Assembly: GCA_030765065.1 (NCBI GenBank)
Contig: CM060978.1
Location: 216,399,498-216,463,497 of the forward strand
Direction: 5' to 3'
Length of the DNA stretch: 64,000 nucleotides
Source: Deroplatys truncata
Lineage: Eukaryota > Arthropoda > Insecta > Mantodea > Mantidae
Part shown: positions 1 to 10,867 of the stretch, one piece after another
Numbering within the stretch: the first letter of the stretch is position 1
How the letters are laid out: the number at the start of each line of letters is the position of its first letter
Program-made: the position numbers and the translations under genes
The notes under the pieces: generated by a model
What the model saw: only the letters and a program-made list of their open reading frames with translations
What the model was told of the DNA's origin: nothing
Database searches by the model: none

Positions 1-380
1 AAAATTCATTACAGCGAGGATATTATAAAGTTTAGTGTTTAAAAAGTGCAAGTAATTAATAAATAATCTCACAGCTCTCTATATATCAGTGAAGTGTTAT
101 TTAATCGTGTCAAGGATTAATAAAAGGAATGAAGTAAAAAATTATAATTTATGTAAGCCTACATTCTTTACCCGCATCACACCCTGTTAAGAGAAACATG
201 TTTCTACAAATTAATACAGACGCAGCCGAGGCAAACCTAAATATATATATATAATATTTAAAGAAAACATTAAAATACAAAGTTGATTCCTAATCGTTGG
301 GACGAAGGCCACCGGAAAGTAAAGTTGGGGCGAAGACCACCGGAAAGTGAACATTGGGGCGAAGGCCACCGGAAACTTTG
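1..380 (+). repeat. dispersed repeat, copy 1 (inverted partner at 11690-11962)
   Basis: About 300 bp of this stretch matches 11690-11962 in reverse complement. Shared landmarks in order are AAAAAGTGCAAGTAATTAAT, TCAGTGAAGTGTTATTTAA, AAGCCTACATTCTT, the GCAGCCGAGGCAAAC box and the GGGGCGAAGGCCACCGG box. No open frame is conserved between the copies. The left edge may lie outside the window. The repeat family is not recognised. Confidence 0.75.
297..376 (+). repeat. three-unit minisatellite inside the dispersed repeat
   Basis: Three copies of a 28-30 bp unit start at 297, 325 and 355. Each contains GGGCGAAGGCCACCGGAAA with one or two changes. The inverted partner near 11690 carries only one unit, so the array expanded after the two copies separated, or contracted in the partner. 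Confidence 0.85.
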
Positions 381-424
381 TAACGTGGTCTAACAAAACA
401 ATACACCTACTCCAAAACGAATTG

Positions 425-1205
425 TGTTGAATGTTTTTAACAAACTAAAGCAGGAGAATCTACTGTCGTTGTGAATAACTTGTTTAACTAACAGCAGATT
501 ATAACGGTGGGGGTTTAATGTGCGTGTAAAGAACTAAAGAAAATGGGAGCATTGCCAACACCAAAGAAGAAAAGAAGCAGATGTAAGCGATAATTAGAAA
601 AGAAAGAATTTAAAAAATAGGGAAGAAGGAAGGAAGGGCGGGAGGGTGGGAGGGAGGAGGTAACCAAATGTGATATTCGTATAAAAGTGCATGAGTTTTC
701 TTTAGTAATGGACGCCGTTAGACAAAGTCTTAAATTCTGTCAACAATGATTCTACACTGCCAAGTTTTTAAGCAATCCACATTTATAAATTACTGATTTA
801 GAATCTCCCAGCTACAGATTAACGCGAGATTTTTGTACTCATAGCTGATACGAACACGGGGCTGACGCGGGGGGTTACAACATGTTTCGTTTACATCAAA
901 CTCGGTTCTAATGGATTTAAATTAATTTTCTCATGCTGGAAAACTAAAACTAGAAACTTTCTAATAGTAACCAATTGCAGGCCAACTATCGCATACCATT
1001 CGGCAATAATTGCCTTTTTCTCTTCCAGAGGAACAGTGGCCAGTTGTGCCTTTTACTAGAAGAACTAGTATGCAAGATATTGATTATCAACATTAACTTA
1101 AAGTGATGGGCCAGTTTAAGACAACTTAAAATTGCATGCTATAAGTTCACTCTTAATGAATGCCAATCTTAGCTTCTTTAACAGCCCTAAGATAACTTTT
1201 AAAAA
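425..1205. other. non-coding, no recognisable gene
   Basis: AT-rich sequence with a purine-rich G/A stretch near 600-660. No ORF, RNA gene or terminal repeat is recognised. Confidence 0.6.
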
Positions 1206-1207
1206 TA

Positions 1208-1700
1208 CAGGGTTATTCAAAAAGAAGCAACAGACTTTAAATATTTATTTCTAATGAACGACAATAGATGGCGACACATGCAATACATCACTGAATAGAG
1301 AAAAGTTCAAAATTTAATTTTATGTGTTCAAAATGAGCACCATTTGTTATGCGAGAACGATCAGTGCTTTTCCGTTTGCATACACAACCATCTTCTACGA
1401 ATTTATTGTATCAATTGTACATTTTTTATGATGAGGCGACTCGTTGTTGAACTTACAACGAAATGCACGCTGAAATGAAACAATGGATTCACTTTTGCAT
1501 AATGCAGCACACAAAACGACTTTTCCTATGGTGTCACCATTTTCTCGTAAACAAACACAATGCCGCTGTAGCCACTGAACGGAACTAGTAGGTGGGGCTT
1601 TAAACTTTGAACTTTCCTCTATTCAATAATGTGTCGCTATCTATTATCGTTCATTAAAAATAAATATTAAAAATCTGTTCATTCTTTTTGAATAACCTTG
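1208..1700 (-). mobile_element. 493-bp deletion derivative of a Tc1/mariner (rosa-like) element
   Basis: The ends form imperfect inverted repeats of about 100 bp: CAGGGTTATTCAAAAAGAA at the left and the complement of CAAGGTTATTCAAAAAGAA at the right. A TA lies on each side (1206-1207 and 1701-1702), as expected for the IS630-Tc1-mariner superfamily. The minus strand between the ends keeps only the two extremes of a transposase, so this is an internally deleted, non-autonomous copy that would need enzyme supplied in trans. The family name rests on the TIR start and the protein N terminus. Confidence 0.8.
1335..1580 (-). pseudogene. transposase remnant: N terminus fused to the last few residues
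   Basis: On the minus strand the frame reads KSESIVSFQRAFRCKFNNES, the N-terminal helix-turn-helix pattern of rosa-like Tc1/mariner transposases (AK.ESI..VQR.FR..F). It runs into frame-shifted sequence and then into NGAHFEH, the usual extreme C terminus of the family, just before the right TIR. The whole catalytic core (about 250 residues with the D-D-D/E triad) is missing. The remnant is non-functional and serves only to identify the element's origin. Confidence 0.65.
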
Positions 1701-1702
1701 TA

Positions 1703-2992
1703 CGAGGGGTACTATTTATATTTTGAGTCTTGGCAACCCTGAATGTTGTAGGTGCCCTCCGACGTTTCCAATGGAAAGTCTGACATTTTTGTTCATAATC
1801 TACTTCAAACATTTTGTCAATAGAGTGTCATTTGTTTTGTTTACACTAACTTGAAAATTGTGTGTCAACAAAAACATGGAATTAACTCGTGAAAATGTTC
1901 ATGCAATGATTTATTACGACTTTCGACGTGGATTATCAAGACAAGAGTGCATCGATCAATTAACTTCCAATTTGGCAACGAAGCTCCATCCTTTGCCACT
2001 GTGAAACGCTGGTATAACGAATTTAATCGCGGCCGTCGTTCGCTCAATGATGAAATTCGTGAAGGTTCTCCAAAATCAGTTGTTGTGCCAGAAAACATTG
2101 ATGCTGTGCAAAAAAACTAATAATAAAAGGTCGTTATGCGACATATTGTGAGATTGAGGCAAATCTAGGCATTAGTTCCACCAGCATATATAAAATATTG
2201 AATGATTATTTAGCCGTGAAAAAGGTTTGCTCTCGTTGGATCCCACATAATTTGACGCAATCTCAAAAAGATGCTCGTGTCGATTGGTGTACAAAAATGT
2301 TCAAGAAATACAATGGCGGTGCCTCAAAAGACATATATAAGATTGTAACAGGTGACGAATGAAGGATCTATGCGTATGAGCCGGAACGTAAACAGCAGTC
2401 GACTGTATGGGTGTTTCAAGATGAAGCAAATCCAACAAAAGTTGTTCGCACTCGAAGCACTTCGAAGCAAATGGTCGCCTGCTTTTTCAGCAAAACTGGC
2501 CATGTGGTAACAGTGCCTTTAGAGGAACGTTAAACGGTCAATGCCGAATGGTACACAACTATTTGTTTGCCGGAAGTCTTCAGTGAAGTAAGGAAAACCA
2601 ACAAGAAGCGTAGAACCGTTCTTCATCAAGACAATGCGAGCGCACACACATCTCGTCTAACAACACAGTATTTGAAGGCTCAAAAAATTGAATTGATGGG
2701 TCATCCGCCATACAGTCCTGATTTGGCACCCAATGACTTCTTTTTGTCCCCGAACATCAAGAATAAATTGCGTGGACGATTTTCGTTGGCAGAAGAAGCC
2801 GTTGATGCCTTAAAAAACCATGTTTTGGAGGTGTATCAAGAAGACTGGAATAAATGCTTTGACAAATGATTCAAACGGATGCAAAAGTGTATTGATCATA
2901 AAGGAGATTATTTTGAAAAACAATAAAGCAGTTTTCAATCACAAATTACTTTGTTTTAATTATTAGGCTCAAAATATAAATAGTGCCCCTCG
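1703..2992 (+). mobile_element. mariner element, copy 1 (1290 bp)
   Basis: TIRs of 25 bp begin CGAGGGGTACTATTTATA at the left and match the complement of the right end with a single difference. The TA dinucleotides at 1701-1702 and 2993-2994 are the target duplication. The left TA is also the right-hand TA of the 493-bp derivative at 1208-1700, so this mariner landed exactly in the TA beside it. A second copy in opposite orientation lies at 20838-22107. Confidence 0.93.
1876..2926 (+). pseudogene. mariner transposase pseudogene (D,D34D type)
   Basis: A mariner transposase would bind the TIRs, excise the element and insert it at TA. The start ATG at 1876 opens MELTRENVHAMIYYDF. The catalytic blocks are recognisable: VTGDE near 2350, HQDNASAHT near 2625 and YSPDLAPNDFF near 2713. 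Compared with the second copy, one base is lost near 1968 (frameshift), a homopolymer has expanded near 2110, the Trp after TGDE is a stop (TGA near 2360), a Lys codon is TAA near 2530, and a second Trp is TGA at 2867. About 345 residues would be expected. Only the last 100 codons before 2869 are continuously open, so this copy makes no active enzyme. Confidence 0.9.
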
Positions 2993-2994
2993 TA

Positions 2995-3877
2995 TAATGA
3001 CAGAAATAACCATTCGCTTTAAAACACTGTAACTACATGCTATAAACACATTCGAAAACGATACCATTTTAATTTTCGCTTAGTCTGCAAGCTTTCAAAG
3101 TCATTAGCAACAATTCCCTTTTAATTACATAATAGGATTCATGTTAGCAACATGGCAACATGTCCGGGTTACGCAAAGTTAGGAATTTCTGGGATAAGTG
3201 GCGGAATCTCTAATGAAATAGTTTTCCCACACTTTTTAGAATTTTAGCGTAATTTATGCAAATTCTATGAAATTATAGGTTCTAAAAATAGTGTTACTAT
3301 TACGCTGTAAGCATTTCTGATTCCTTTTAGCGTAATTTCAAAGCTTTTAGCCACCATTCGACAGTAGGTATTGTATACCTGCACACTTGTTTTTGCAGAA
3401 GGATCTTCTTCCGAGAAATTCAAACTGCCGAATATTGTATGATTTGTGAATGATGTTGGTAACTGAGGATATTCGCCATAATTTGCGAAACATTATTTTA
3501 AAATATTTGGGTAATGTCATGGCAGAATTAATCATAGGTTAATGCTGGTAAAATTGTGGCATAGCGGGAGATATTGATGCAAGATGGCACGCATATACAA
3601 CACTGCTGGTTCCATTTTGTATACTATTGCAGTCCATGGCCAGGAGAAACATGACAATAGTGGTCCATGAGGGCGAGATGTTAGTGAGTTTGGTTTTATG
3701 TTGCAAATATCTCCTGCTGTGTTACTGACGTTGGAAATGGACCATCAATCGCATCTGTAATTGTGTCTGTGTTAAAGCACATCAGCAAAACACCATTGCC
3801 AGAAAAAGCTAACTTCATGTTAGATTAGCAGAGGACAAGTTTATGTAACTGCAACAATTGATGATGAGTGTTGGTTT
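2995..3877. other. non-coding, nothing recognised
   Basis: No terminal repeats, SINE head or protein motif was seen. Short ORFs here have no recognisable domain and no copy elsewhere in the window. Confidence 0.5.
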
Positions 3878-3886
3878 TAGTTATTT

Positions 3887-4244
3887 ATCTTCTTCTTTCT
3901 CTGTTTAACCTCCTCTCATGTAGGACTTACACCTCCCAGGACTTACAGGCGGATGCTCCGTCGAGGAGCAGACACTCATGGATCAGACAGAATATCCAGG
4001 ATGGATGATCAGCCCGATGCCTGGTATGGGAGGAAGGAAGTAGATGAAACGAAATGATGGTGAAATGGATGAAAGGAAAGGTGATTATGGAACAGTTGGT
4101 GGAATGAATGGCGGGGGAAACCGGAGAAAACCCGCCCAGACGTCGCTTTGTCCACCACAAATCCCACATGCGGGTCCCTGGGATTGAACCCAGGCCGCCT
4201 CGGTGAGAGGCGAGCAGTCTAACCACTCGACCACGGCGTCGCCC
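3887..4244 (-). mobile_element. tRNA-derived SINE, family A, copy 1
   Basis: Read on the minus strand it opens with a tRNA-like head: A-box type sequence GTCGAGTGGTTAGAC, then B-box type GGGTTCAATCCC. A roughly 250-bp body with C/T-rich segments follows, ending in an A-rich tail with GAAGAAGATAA. A perfect 9-bp target duplication TAGTTATTT flanks it (3878-3886 and 4245-4253), which is typical of LINE-driven retroposition. A second copy is at 44534-44880. SINEs are transcribed by RNA polymerase III and encode no protein; reading frames across it are incidental. Confidence 0.9.
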
Positions 4245-4444
4245 TAGTTATTTTTCAAGTGGATATATAGGATGAGTTTGAAGTCCCCTGACAAACTTCA
4301 GGGGGCGATTCCTGACTGAAAATGGAGCACAAAGGTTCATAACGCCTTGTGCCCGGAAATCTTAATTTCCACGGTAGATGACACTGAAGAACGTCATCAA
4401 ACAAAGAACCTGGCACACAGTACATGGCCTGGATCCAATCCATG

Positions 4445-5400
4445 TCACAACAGATGTTCAAAGTGGCCTCCATTGAACGTACTGCAGGCATTCACGTGTC
4501 GCATCATGGATTGCCTCACTCGCTCGAATGTCCCGAGCTGTGTCCGAATATCGTCACAGGTTTCGTGGACACGCTGTTGAACGGTCTGAACATAAGGAAA
4601 AGGCTCACCGTACACAATGCATTTCAGATGTCCCCACAAGTACAAATCCAGGGGGTTTAAGTCTGGCGATCGAGTAGGCCATACAACAGCACCTCCACAT
4701 CCTATCCAACGTCTGGGGAAGATATTGAGGTGTCGGCGAAAATTAATGCGGAAGTGCTGCAGCCAAATTGCCTGTCGTATTGCCAAGTCACATTCTCCAG
4801 CAAAGGAGGCTGAGTATTTTGATGGGAAGTCCAGATACGTTTCTCCGTTCAGGCGTCGTGGAAGAAAAACTGGTCCAAGTAGGTGGTCACTAATAATCCC
4901 GCAAACATTGAAGTCTGCTGATGAGACGCTTCAACCAATCTGTGAGGATTTTCTGCAGCCCAGAGATGATGATTATGCAGATAAATGATGCCATCTCTAC
5001 CAAAGGCCACTTCATCGGTGAGGAGAACTGAAGACATAAACACCAATATGGCGATGGCCTGTTCCACAAACCAGCGACAGAATCTTTCCCGTGTAGGAAA
5101 ATCCGCTGGTGATAATCCCTGCACATGTTGAAGGTGATAGGGATGATAGCGGTTGTCATGTAGGATGCTGATGACCATCCTATCACTTACACCATATTGG
5201 CGGGCCAATTGTCTGGAGCTTGTACCACGGTTGTTCTCAATATCATGGAGTACATGTTCCTCCACATCTGGTGTACGCCCTGAACGTTCATCTGTCTCAA
5301 AGGACCCGTGCTCACTCAAACGCTGAAAAATGGCCCCAAATGTGTGTTGTCTGTCAGAGTACGTGGCTCGATACATCCGTGCTGCCTCTCAGTCGTTTCC
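4445..5400 (-). pseudogene. defective DDE transposase of the long-TIR element
   Basis: The N-terminal part (5376 downward) reads MYRATYSDRQHTFGAIFQRL, then DERSGRTPDVEE and a helix-turn-helix region around SSRQLARQYGVSDRMV. LLTDEVAFGRDG near 5010 supplies the first catalytic Asp. The C-terminal part has WPTRSPDLNPLDLYLWG near 4670, supplying the third acidic residue, and ends GGHFEHLL at about 4447. Between them one frameshift occurs near 4850. The HDGAP-type block that should hold the second catalytic Asp is reduced to LQHFRINF, so the triad is incomplete. The pattern is that of DDE_3-type transposases of the Tc1/mariner superfamily. The exact lineage is not assigned. Confidence 0.82.
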
Positions 5401-5464
5401 ACCTGCTTGGCCTACAGAACACCATCTCAGCTTGTTCCTGGAATGAATACGGACCACTCGCCAC

Positions 5465-5500
5465 CAGATAGTTTATTTACTTGCGTAAATAAACTATCTG
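5465..5500. repeat. perfect 16-bp-stem hairpin
   Basis: The arm at 5465-5480 (CAGATAGTTTATTTAC) is the exact reverse complement of 5485-5500, with a TTGC loop. It lies inside the long-TIR element between the terminal repeat and the transposase start. It may be a transposase-binding or cruciform site, or a recent local inverted duplication. Confidence 0.95.
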
Positions 5501-5959
5501 CAACATACAAAACGCACACTGCAAGTTATGAGAGAATGTCGTCATTGCCATCTACCGTGGAAACTATGCATTTCCGGGCACAAGGTGATATGAACTTTTG
5601 TGCTCCATTTTCAGTCAGGAATCACCCCCTGAAGTTTGTTGGTGGACTTAACACTCACTCTGTATTCTTTCCATTATTACCAAATTGAAACATAGTTTTT
5701 CCGCATCAAAGAATTACTTTATCGAGTCTTTTATTATATTTCAACGAGTGCACAGCAAAATCTGCATGTAGGAATCAGGAAGAATAGCATTAATAGGAGT
5801 AAAATCTCCACGAGAGAGCTTATTATATCTGCAGATTCGCCTTTTTAAGTTGGAATAACTTTTGCTTTATCTTTTCTGTGCATCTAACGATTAATTTATC
5901 CCTTTTTCAGGTTCTGTGACACCTATACTACATTAATTACACCTGTTGTCCAAGTTATT

Positions 5960-6536
5960 TCGTCTGCCTTTAAACCAGCGAGGTGGTTCCACATTAACGT
6001 GTGAGGATTGCATTCGGGAAGTCCCGGGATTGATTCCCGTCGGACCAACCCCTCTCATCATAGGTTTTTTCGTGGTTCCTCGGGTCGGTATGCGAATGCT
6101 GGGGTGGTTCTTCTACCATAAATTTATTGCCCATCATTTCCTTTCATATGTTTCACCTCATCTGTTTCAGGGTTATAGGACCAGGCGACGCCGGTGTGTT
6201 GCGGCGGGGCATTGGAATTTACACTTTGGAAAACTTTCTATCTGGCGTTTAACGGAGTGCTAGGCCCCCTTCCTTCCTGGGAGAGTCTAGTCTATTCTCG
6301 GAATCCCCGGGTTACGGGTTGCTACCTGGTGCGGCGTCATGATTGATGTCATGTTGGAATCGTTAAGGACGCCGTCCATGCTGGCGCACATCATCGTCCG
6401 ACCGTCTGGTTGCCCTTCGGGTCACTTCTTCCTCCATTTCCTACCAGGGGTTACGTTGGAACTACAAGAGCCCATTATGGCCTACATGCGGCACTGTGCT
6501 CCAGTTACAGGACACACCTCAGTCTACTACTATTAA
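5960..6536 (+). mobile_element. tRNA-derived SINE, family C, copy 1
   Basis: A tRNA-like head CGAGGTGGTTCCACATTAA is followed by GCATTCGGGAAGTCCCGGGA and GATTGATTCCCGTC (B-box-like). The body holds the family markers GGTCGGTATGCGAATGCTGG, TTCTACCA, CATTTCCTTTCATATG and ACCAGGCGACG. Related copies are at 17484-17985, 19125-19690 and, on the minus strand, 41225-41795. The copies are strongly diverged, so the family is old. No target duplication was confirmed. Confidence 0.8.
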
Positions 6537-6544
6537 CTCGTCTT

Positions 6545-7955
6545 CCTTTATCTTTTCCTTTCCTCTCTTGAGGCAATGATGTCACATTTCATCTCGGATT
6601 TCTTTTCTGAAAGTTGGAATTCATCAGGTTACTATTAATTATAGTGATTTACATAGATTTATTTATCTAAATGGACTTTCAGCTTTGTGTTTTGCCAATT
6701 TGGCAACGAAATAAATATTTTTCGTGTACTTAAATGTTGTTTATTCCCTTAGTGCAGCTATTATTAGTAACCGTTGGAAATATTTACAAACACATTCGAC
6801 TTAGGATTGCTCTTGTGCTGGCAACAGCCCAAATGGAATTCTCTTTTAGCTTTCCTCTTTGCATTTAGTATTCAAGGTATATAAATACATATTCATATTT
6901 TTCCTTATGTTTCCGCCATGTTATTAGACTAATTGTATTTCTCATTTTGTATTTAGCACTACTATTTTGACATTACTTTTTACTTCGGACAAAAGGGTAG
7001 TGGAATGCTTCGTCAAGGAAAAATCTTCATCAATTCAGTAAAAGCTATTTTAGTCCATGGGGCATATGAATAAAAAGCAAGTACTTTCTCAAAGTTCATA
7101 CTTATGACTATGAACACTTTCTATAATTATATACTAAATTCGATGGGAACATACTCTTTTTCATAAGAATAAATACCTGCGACCTCATATTGAGTATATA
7201 CTCATCTACTTAACTATCTTGTTCAGTTAAATACAAGTGTGTACTCGTGTCATCTACACTCTTTGACAATATAGCTTCATTGATAGTATGGTGTTGCTCC
7301 ACCGTTTGATATGTATTAGTGCAGTAGATATTGCTGTATTCATTTTTGTCCCATAAAAACTGCTCAGGAATTATCCTATGTTATGTGACAGGTCAGAGCA
7401 GTAAAACAGGCAAATATGAAATCCTTCAAGAAATGAAAAATTAGTTAAAGCAGCACGCACAAAGTCATAGCTGTAACTTACCAGCATAGCAATATATTAA
7501 ATGACGGTGATATTGTCGTAACCTCTTTACATATTTTAGCTCAATTGGAGTAGAGCGATAGGTACCTTTATTTAAGGCATCATAAACTACACGAGGTCCG
7601 ACGAGGCGAGCTCAACAAAAGTCCTAAATACACCTGGAAATTCCTAAAACATTGTATGGGAAGGAAGAAGGATCAAATAGCTACTGAAAATCACATTCCA
7701 TGGCTTTAGATTGACCAAGATGTATTGGATATAAATAGATACAAAATGTTACTTGTTTGCCATCGGCGACGCGTCGATCATGTTGTGGCCATCCTACACG
7801 AGTGCTCCCTTGCAAGAGAGAGAAGCAACTGACGCTACCTTCTAACAAACCGGTTTCCCCCACTATTTTGACATCATACGATCTCTGTTACCAACCCACA
7901 CACTAGTACATACATTTCCCAACCAAATGTCACAATATTCAAAAGCATTATTATC
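6545..7955. other. AT-rich non-coding sequence
   Basis: No gene or element ends recognised. Short motifs such as AGTATATACTCAT recur loosely here and near 8700-8880, but no clear repeat unit could be aligned. Confidence 0.5.
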
Positions 7956-8543
7956 AATAAACCAGACAAAATGAAAATATTCACGAACTGTAAAGTCATA
8001 ACTCATAACGTGCTGGCTGCAGATACAAATCAGACTGTTTCTAGAATCCTGGGAATGTTTAGAATCTTTTTTTACAATAAAACAGTTTTCTTGTAAGTAA
8101 ATTCTTAAGCAACTGAATTGTGAGATTAAGATTTTACACAGTAAGTTTAATTAATAATTACGACTTTAAATCATACTTCCAGGTTATGTTTTCGTGAAGC
8201 TTTAGAGAAATTTGAAACTCCTTGAATGTTCAAGGAACCAATACAGAAATGGTGGGTGATAGGCAAAACATATTACATTAATAAACCAGGATTGTGGATT
8301 GGAAAACCCATAATTCATGAGGTGCTGAATGAAGAGTCAGATCTCACTTTTAGAATCCCAGGATATTCACACTATTTAGGTATACTATGATACCGTTTAC
8401 TTCTAAAGTCGTGAGTACCTGGATTTTGAAGATAACATTTTGCATAGCAAGGTAAGTAATAAAGCTGATTTTCAATGTTACTTCTAGGTTATGTTTCGTG
8501 AAGTAATGGGGGATTTTGAAACTTCTTCAATGCCCATGGCTAT
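7956..8543 (+). repeat. degenerate tandem duplication, period about 324 bp
   Basis: Two diverged units start with AATAAACCAG at 7956 and 8280. They share, in the same order, a CATAA(C/T)TCAT block, a TAGAATCC(T/C) block, and a TTC(C/T)AGGTTATGTTT(T)CGTGAAG block followed by a similar A/T-rich ending. A weak third match to the end of the unit may lie near 8930. Confidence 0.65.
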
Positions 8544-8544
8544 G

Positions 8545-9781
8545 CTTGTTTTCCATGGGCACTACTTGGCTCATAAACTCTGCCATTCTCTGAAGATTTA
8601 CTTTTAAGTAAAAAGAAATCAACATATACTTAAAAGTGATTATGCATCTAACCTTGCTCAACATGAGAAGAGAATGAACTTGTAAAACTGAGAATATACT
8701 AGCTTTTATTCATACCAAATATGAGTGTATACCTGTAAAATGGGCGTCCAAGTATGTCCTACTCTGCTTCCATTACTTGAGTATGTTCTTAAACTGAAGT
8801 AGGTACTCGAAAGGTTTCATTCTTACCAACAGAGTCCTTACTTGAAAAAGTGAAGTATATACTAATTTTTACTCATATGACTGCTTATCATGCCTACATT
8901 TTAGGACACCAGAAGTATCAGACTGTGGTGGAGTTTGAAAACTTCTAGTGCTTTTCTTTGCTATTATGACGATTCTTCAAATTAATGACTTGGAAGCCAA
9001 TAGGAAAAAGGGGCTTTTCGTTAAAAAATATTGTCTACTAGTAGGCATCTTCCGCCATTCAATATTGAATTGATTAGCTTTATAATCCTTGGCGACTACT
9101 TCCTTTTTTAGAGAGGTCCTGTATTTTTAATTTTTCTGTATATCTCAGTAATATAATTATATTAGTTTGTTGCAATATGTCAGTGGTCACCCCTGATCCA
9201 TAGCGCTTACTCTGTGCCTAACAGGAAGAACCTTTCTCCTTTCTAAATCACATGGCGGTGACTTGTTTAATAGATTCTCTTCTTACATAGAGCTTTTGAA
9301 AAGCGACTTACCAGTTGTTAATTTCACACCATATTTCCCATCATCAAGGATACTTATTGTTGACACTAAGATTGTTAAATTGCTTGCAATGTGTAGGGTA
9401 TGGGGAGCACCTGGCTTACATTAAATATAAACAAATTACATAGGTACCTGAACGAAAAATGTTAGGGGAAATAAGAATTACTGCAGAAGTAACATATCAA
9501 CGTGGGAAATAATGGTAGAATAAAAGTGAGACTAATGAAGAAACAATGAGAGAACGAATAGGAATATTAAAACATCTGATATGTTACATTACATCAGTTT
9601 CTTTATAAGTGGATACATAAACTATTCTTATGAAAGCTCATTTTTCTATTTACTTAATTTTAATGGAATTAAATATTTGCAGAAACAGCTAATTACATTT
9701 CATTATTAATATAAAGGGAACAGCGATAGTCAAATTTTAAGAACTAGACGCTATATTGTCGCAACCACAAACAAATTCAGA
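8545..9781. other. AT-rich non-coding sequence
   Basis: Nothing recognised on either strand. There is no terminal repeat, SINE head or coding motif. Confidence 0.5.
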
Positions 9782-9784
9782 TTA

Positions 9785-10794
9785 CACTAGTCTGCATAAT
9801 ATCGGATGACTGAAAAATAATAAGTGGTTCTGACTCACTTTTTTGTGCTGATTTCAGAACTGCTTTTAGTTTATTTCTATATGTACAGTTTTTTTTCTTC
9901 AAAATTTCACTTCAAAAATATAGAGATATAAAGATATTGCTTCCGCCACTACACATAAAATTGGGCTTGATGAAGCAATTTGTAAGGGCTCTACCACAGT
10001 ATGGACCCTGCTTCAAGTACCTTTCCAAGAAATTTCCCTTCATTACACAAGACAAATTAAAGGCTGGAATTTTTGTTGGTGCTCAAATAAAGAAATTGAT
10101 GAAGAATGAAGATTTTGAGAAGACAATGAATGAGAGAGAAATAGAAGCATGGACCGCCTTCCAATCAGTTCCTGAAAACATCTTAGGCAATTAAAAAGTT
10201 CCTAATTACAAGGCCATTGTCGAAACAATGTTGGAAAATTTCAAGAAGATGGGTTGTAACATGAGTGTAAAGGTGCATTTTCTGCATTCACATATCGACT
10301 ACTTTCCAGAAAATCTGGGACATTATAGTGAAGAGCAGGGTGAACGTTTTCAACAAAATATTAAGGAAATGGAGAGGAGGCATCAGGGGAGATGGAATGA
10401 AACTATGATGGCCGACTACTGTTGGATGTTGAGGAGGGACTGTCATCTTCAAGGATCTGCAAGGAAGTCAAAAAAGAGAAAGTTTGAAAAAAATTAAATG
10501 AAACACTTTGGCTTCTTGTTTTGTTAAAATGTAGTCATGAAATAAATTAGGGGAGTTATTAAGAGTATTCTTAAAATATTTCTTGAATAAAAACTTATCT
10601 TTTGTGAAATGGTATTTGAATACTTTTCTACGCTCATTAATAAAATTGTCAAAACATTGCTTCTTATTTTGTGTAAAAACCTGACGAGATAGAAAAAAAC
10701 GGAAGCTATTTCTGGAATCAGCACAAAAACTTGATTTAAGAACACCTACTTTAAAGAAATCATCTGACAACAAGTTTGAAAATGCAGACTAGTG
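9785..10794 (+). mobile_element. CACTA-type TIR element, copy 1 (1010 bp)
   Basis: The ends are a perfect 13-bp inverted repeat, CACTAGTCTGCAT. They are flanked by the 3-bp direct repeat TTA at 9782-9784 and 10795-10797. Termini starting CACTA with a 3-bp target duplication are the known signature of the CACTA/EnSpm (CMC) superfamily. The interior carries the C-terminal part of a protein-coding region. A second copy of the same length class lies at 42202-43194. At about 1 kb, these look like internally deleted derivatives of a larger element. Confidence 0.85.
9926..10497 (+). pseudogene. C-terminal part of a conserved multicopy arthropod protein, one in-frame stop
   Basis: The frame opens after an A/T-rich, acceptor-like stretch with ILLPPLHIKLGLMKQFVRAL. 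It continues through GIFVGAQIKKLM, a CNMSVKVHFLHSH block and ENLGHYSEEQGERF, and ends MMADYCWMLRRD plus a basic lysine-rich tail. A single in-frame TAA at 10192-10194 splits it into pieces of 85 and 89 residues in the same frame. I recall this sequence type as an uncharacterised family with many copies in arthropod genomes. Its position between CACTA termini suggests it is a transposon protein. The H-x3-D and G-E-x-F-H residues could be part of a nuclease active site, but that is inference. No start codon for the full protein is present. Confidence 0.7.
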
Positions 10795-10867
10795 TTATTA
10801 AGGTACCGGAATCTTGTTATGTTATTACAGGATCGGACATGGGAAGCATAGCACACATACGTTGTCG

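Larger units (their letters stand above)
4274..5656 (-). mobile_element. IS630/Tc1/mariner-type element with long TIRs (about 1.38 kb)
   Basis: The outer ~100 bp of each side are inverted copies. Shared blocks include CAAACTTCAGGGGG, ATTCCTGACTGAAAATGGAG and CTTGTGCCCGGAAAT. The exact outer border is uncertain by a few bases, and no clean TA duplication was seen. The element lies 30 bp from the family A SINE. It carries a defective transposase on the minus strand and a perfect hairpin between the right TIR and that gene. Confidence 0.82.

Noticed and set aside
4617-4988. Plus-strand open frames across 4347-5688
   Set aside because: They are opposite-strand shadows of the transposase in the long-TIR element.
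8690-8880. Possible terminal inverted repeat with 7020-7260
   Set aside because: Only loose AT-rich similarity (TATACTCAT words); no alignable inverted ends.
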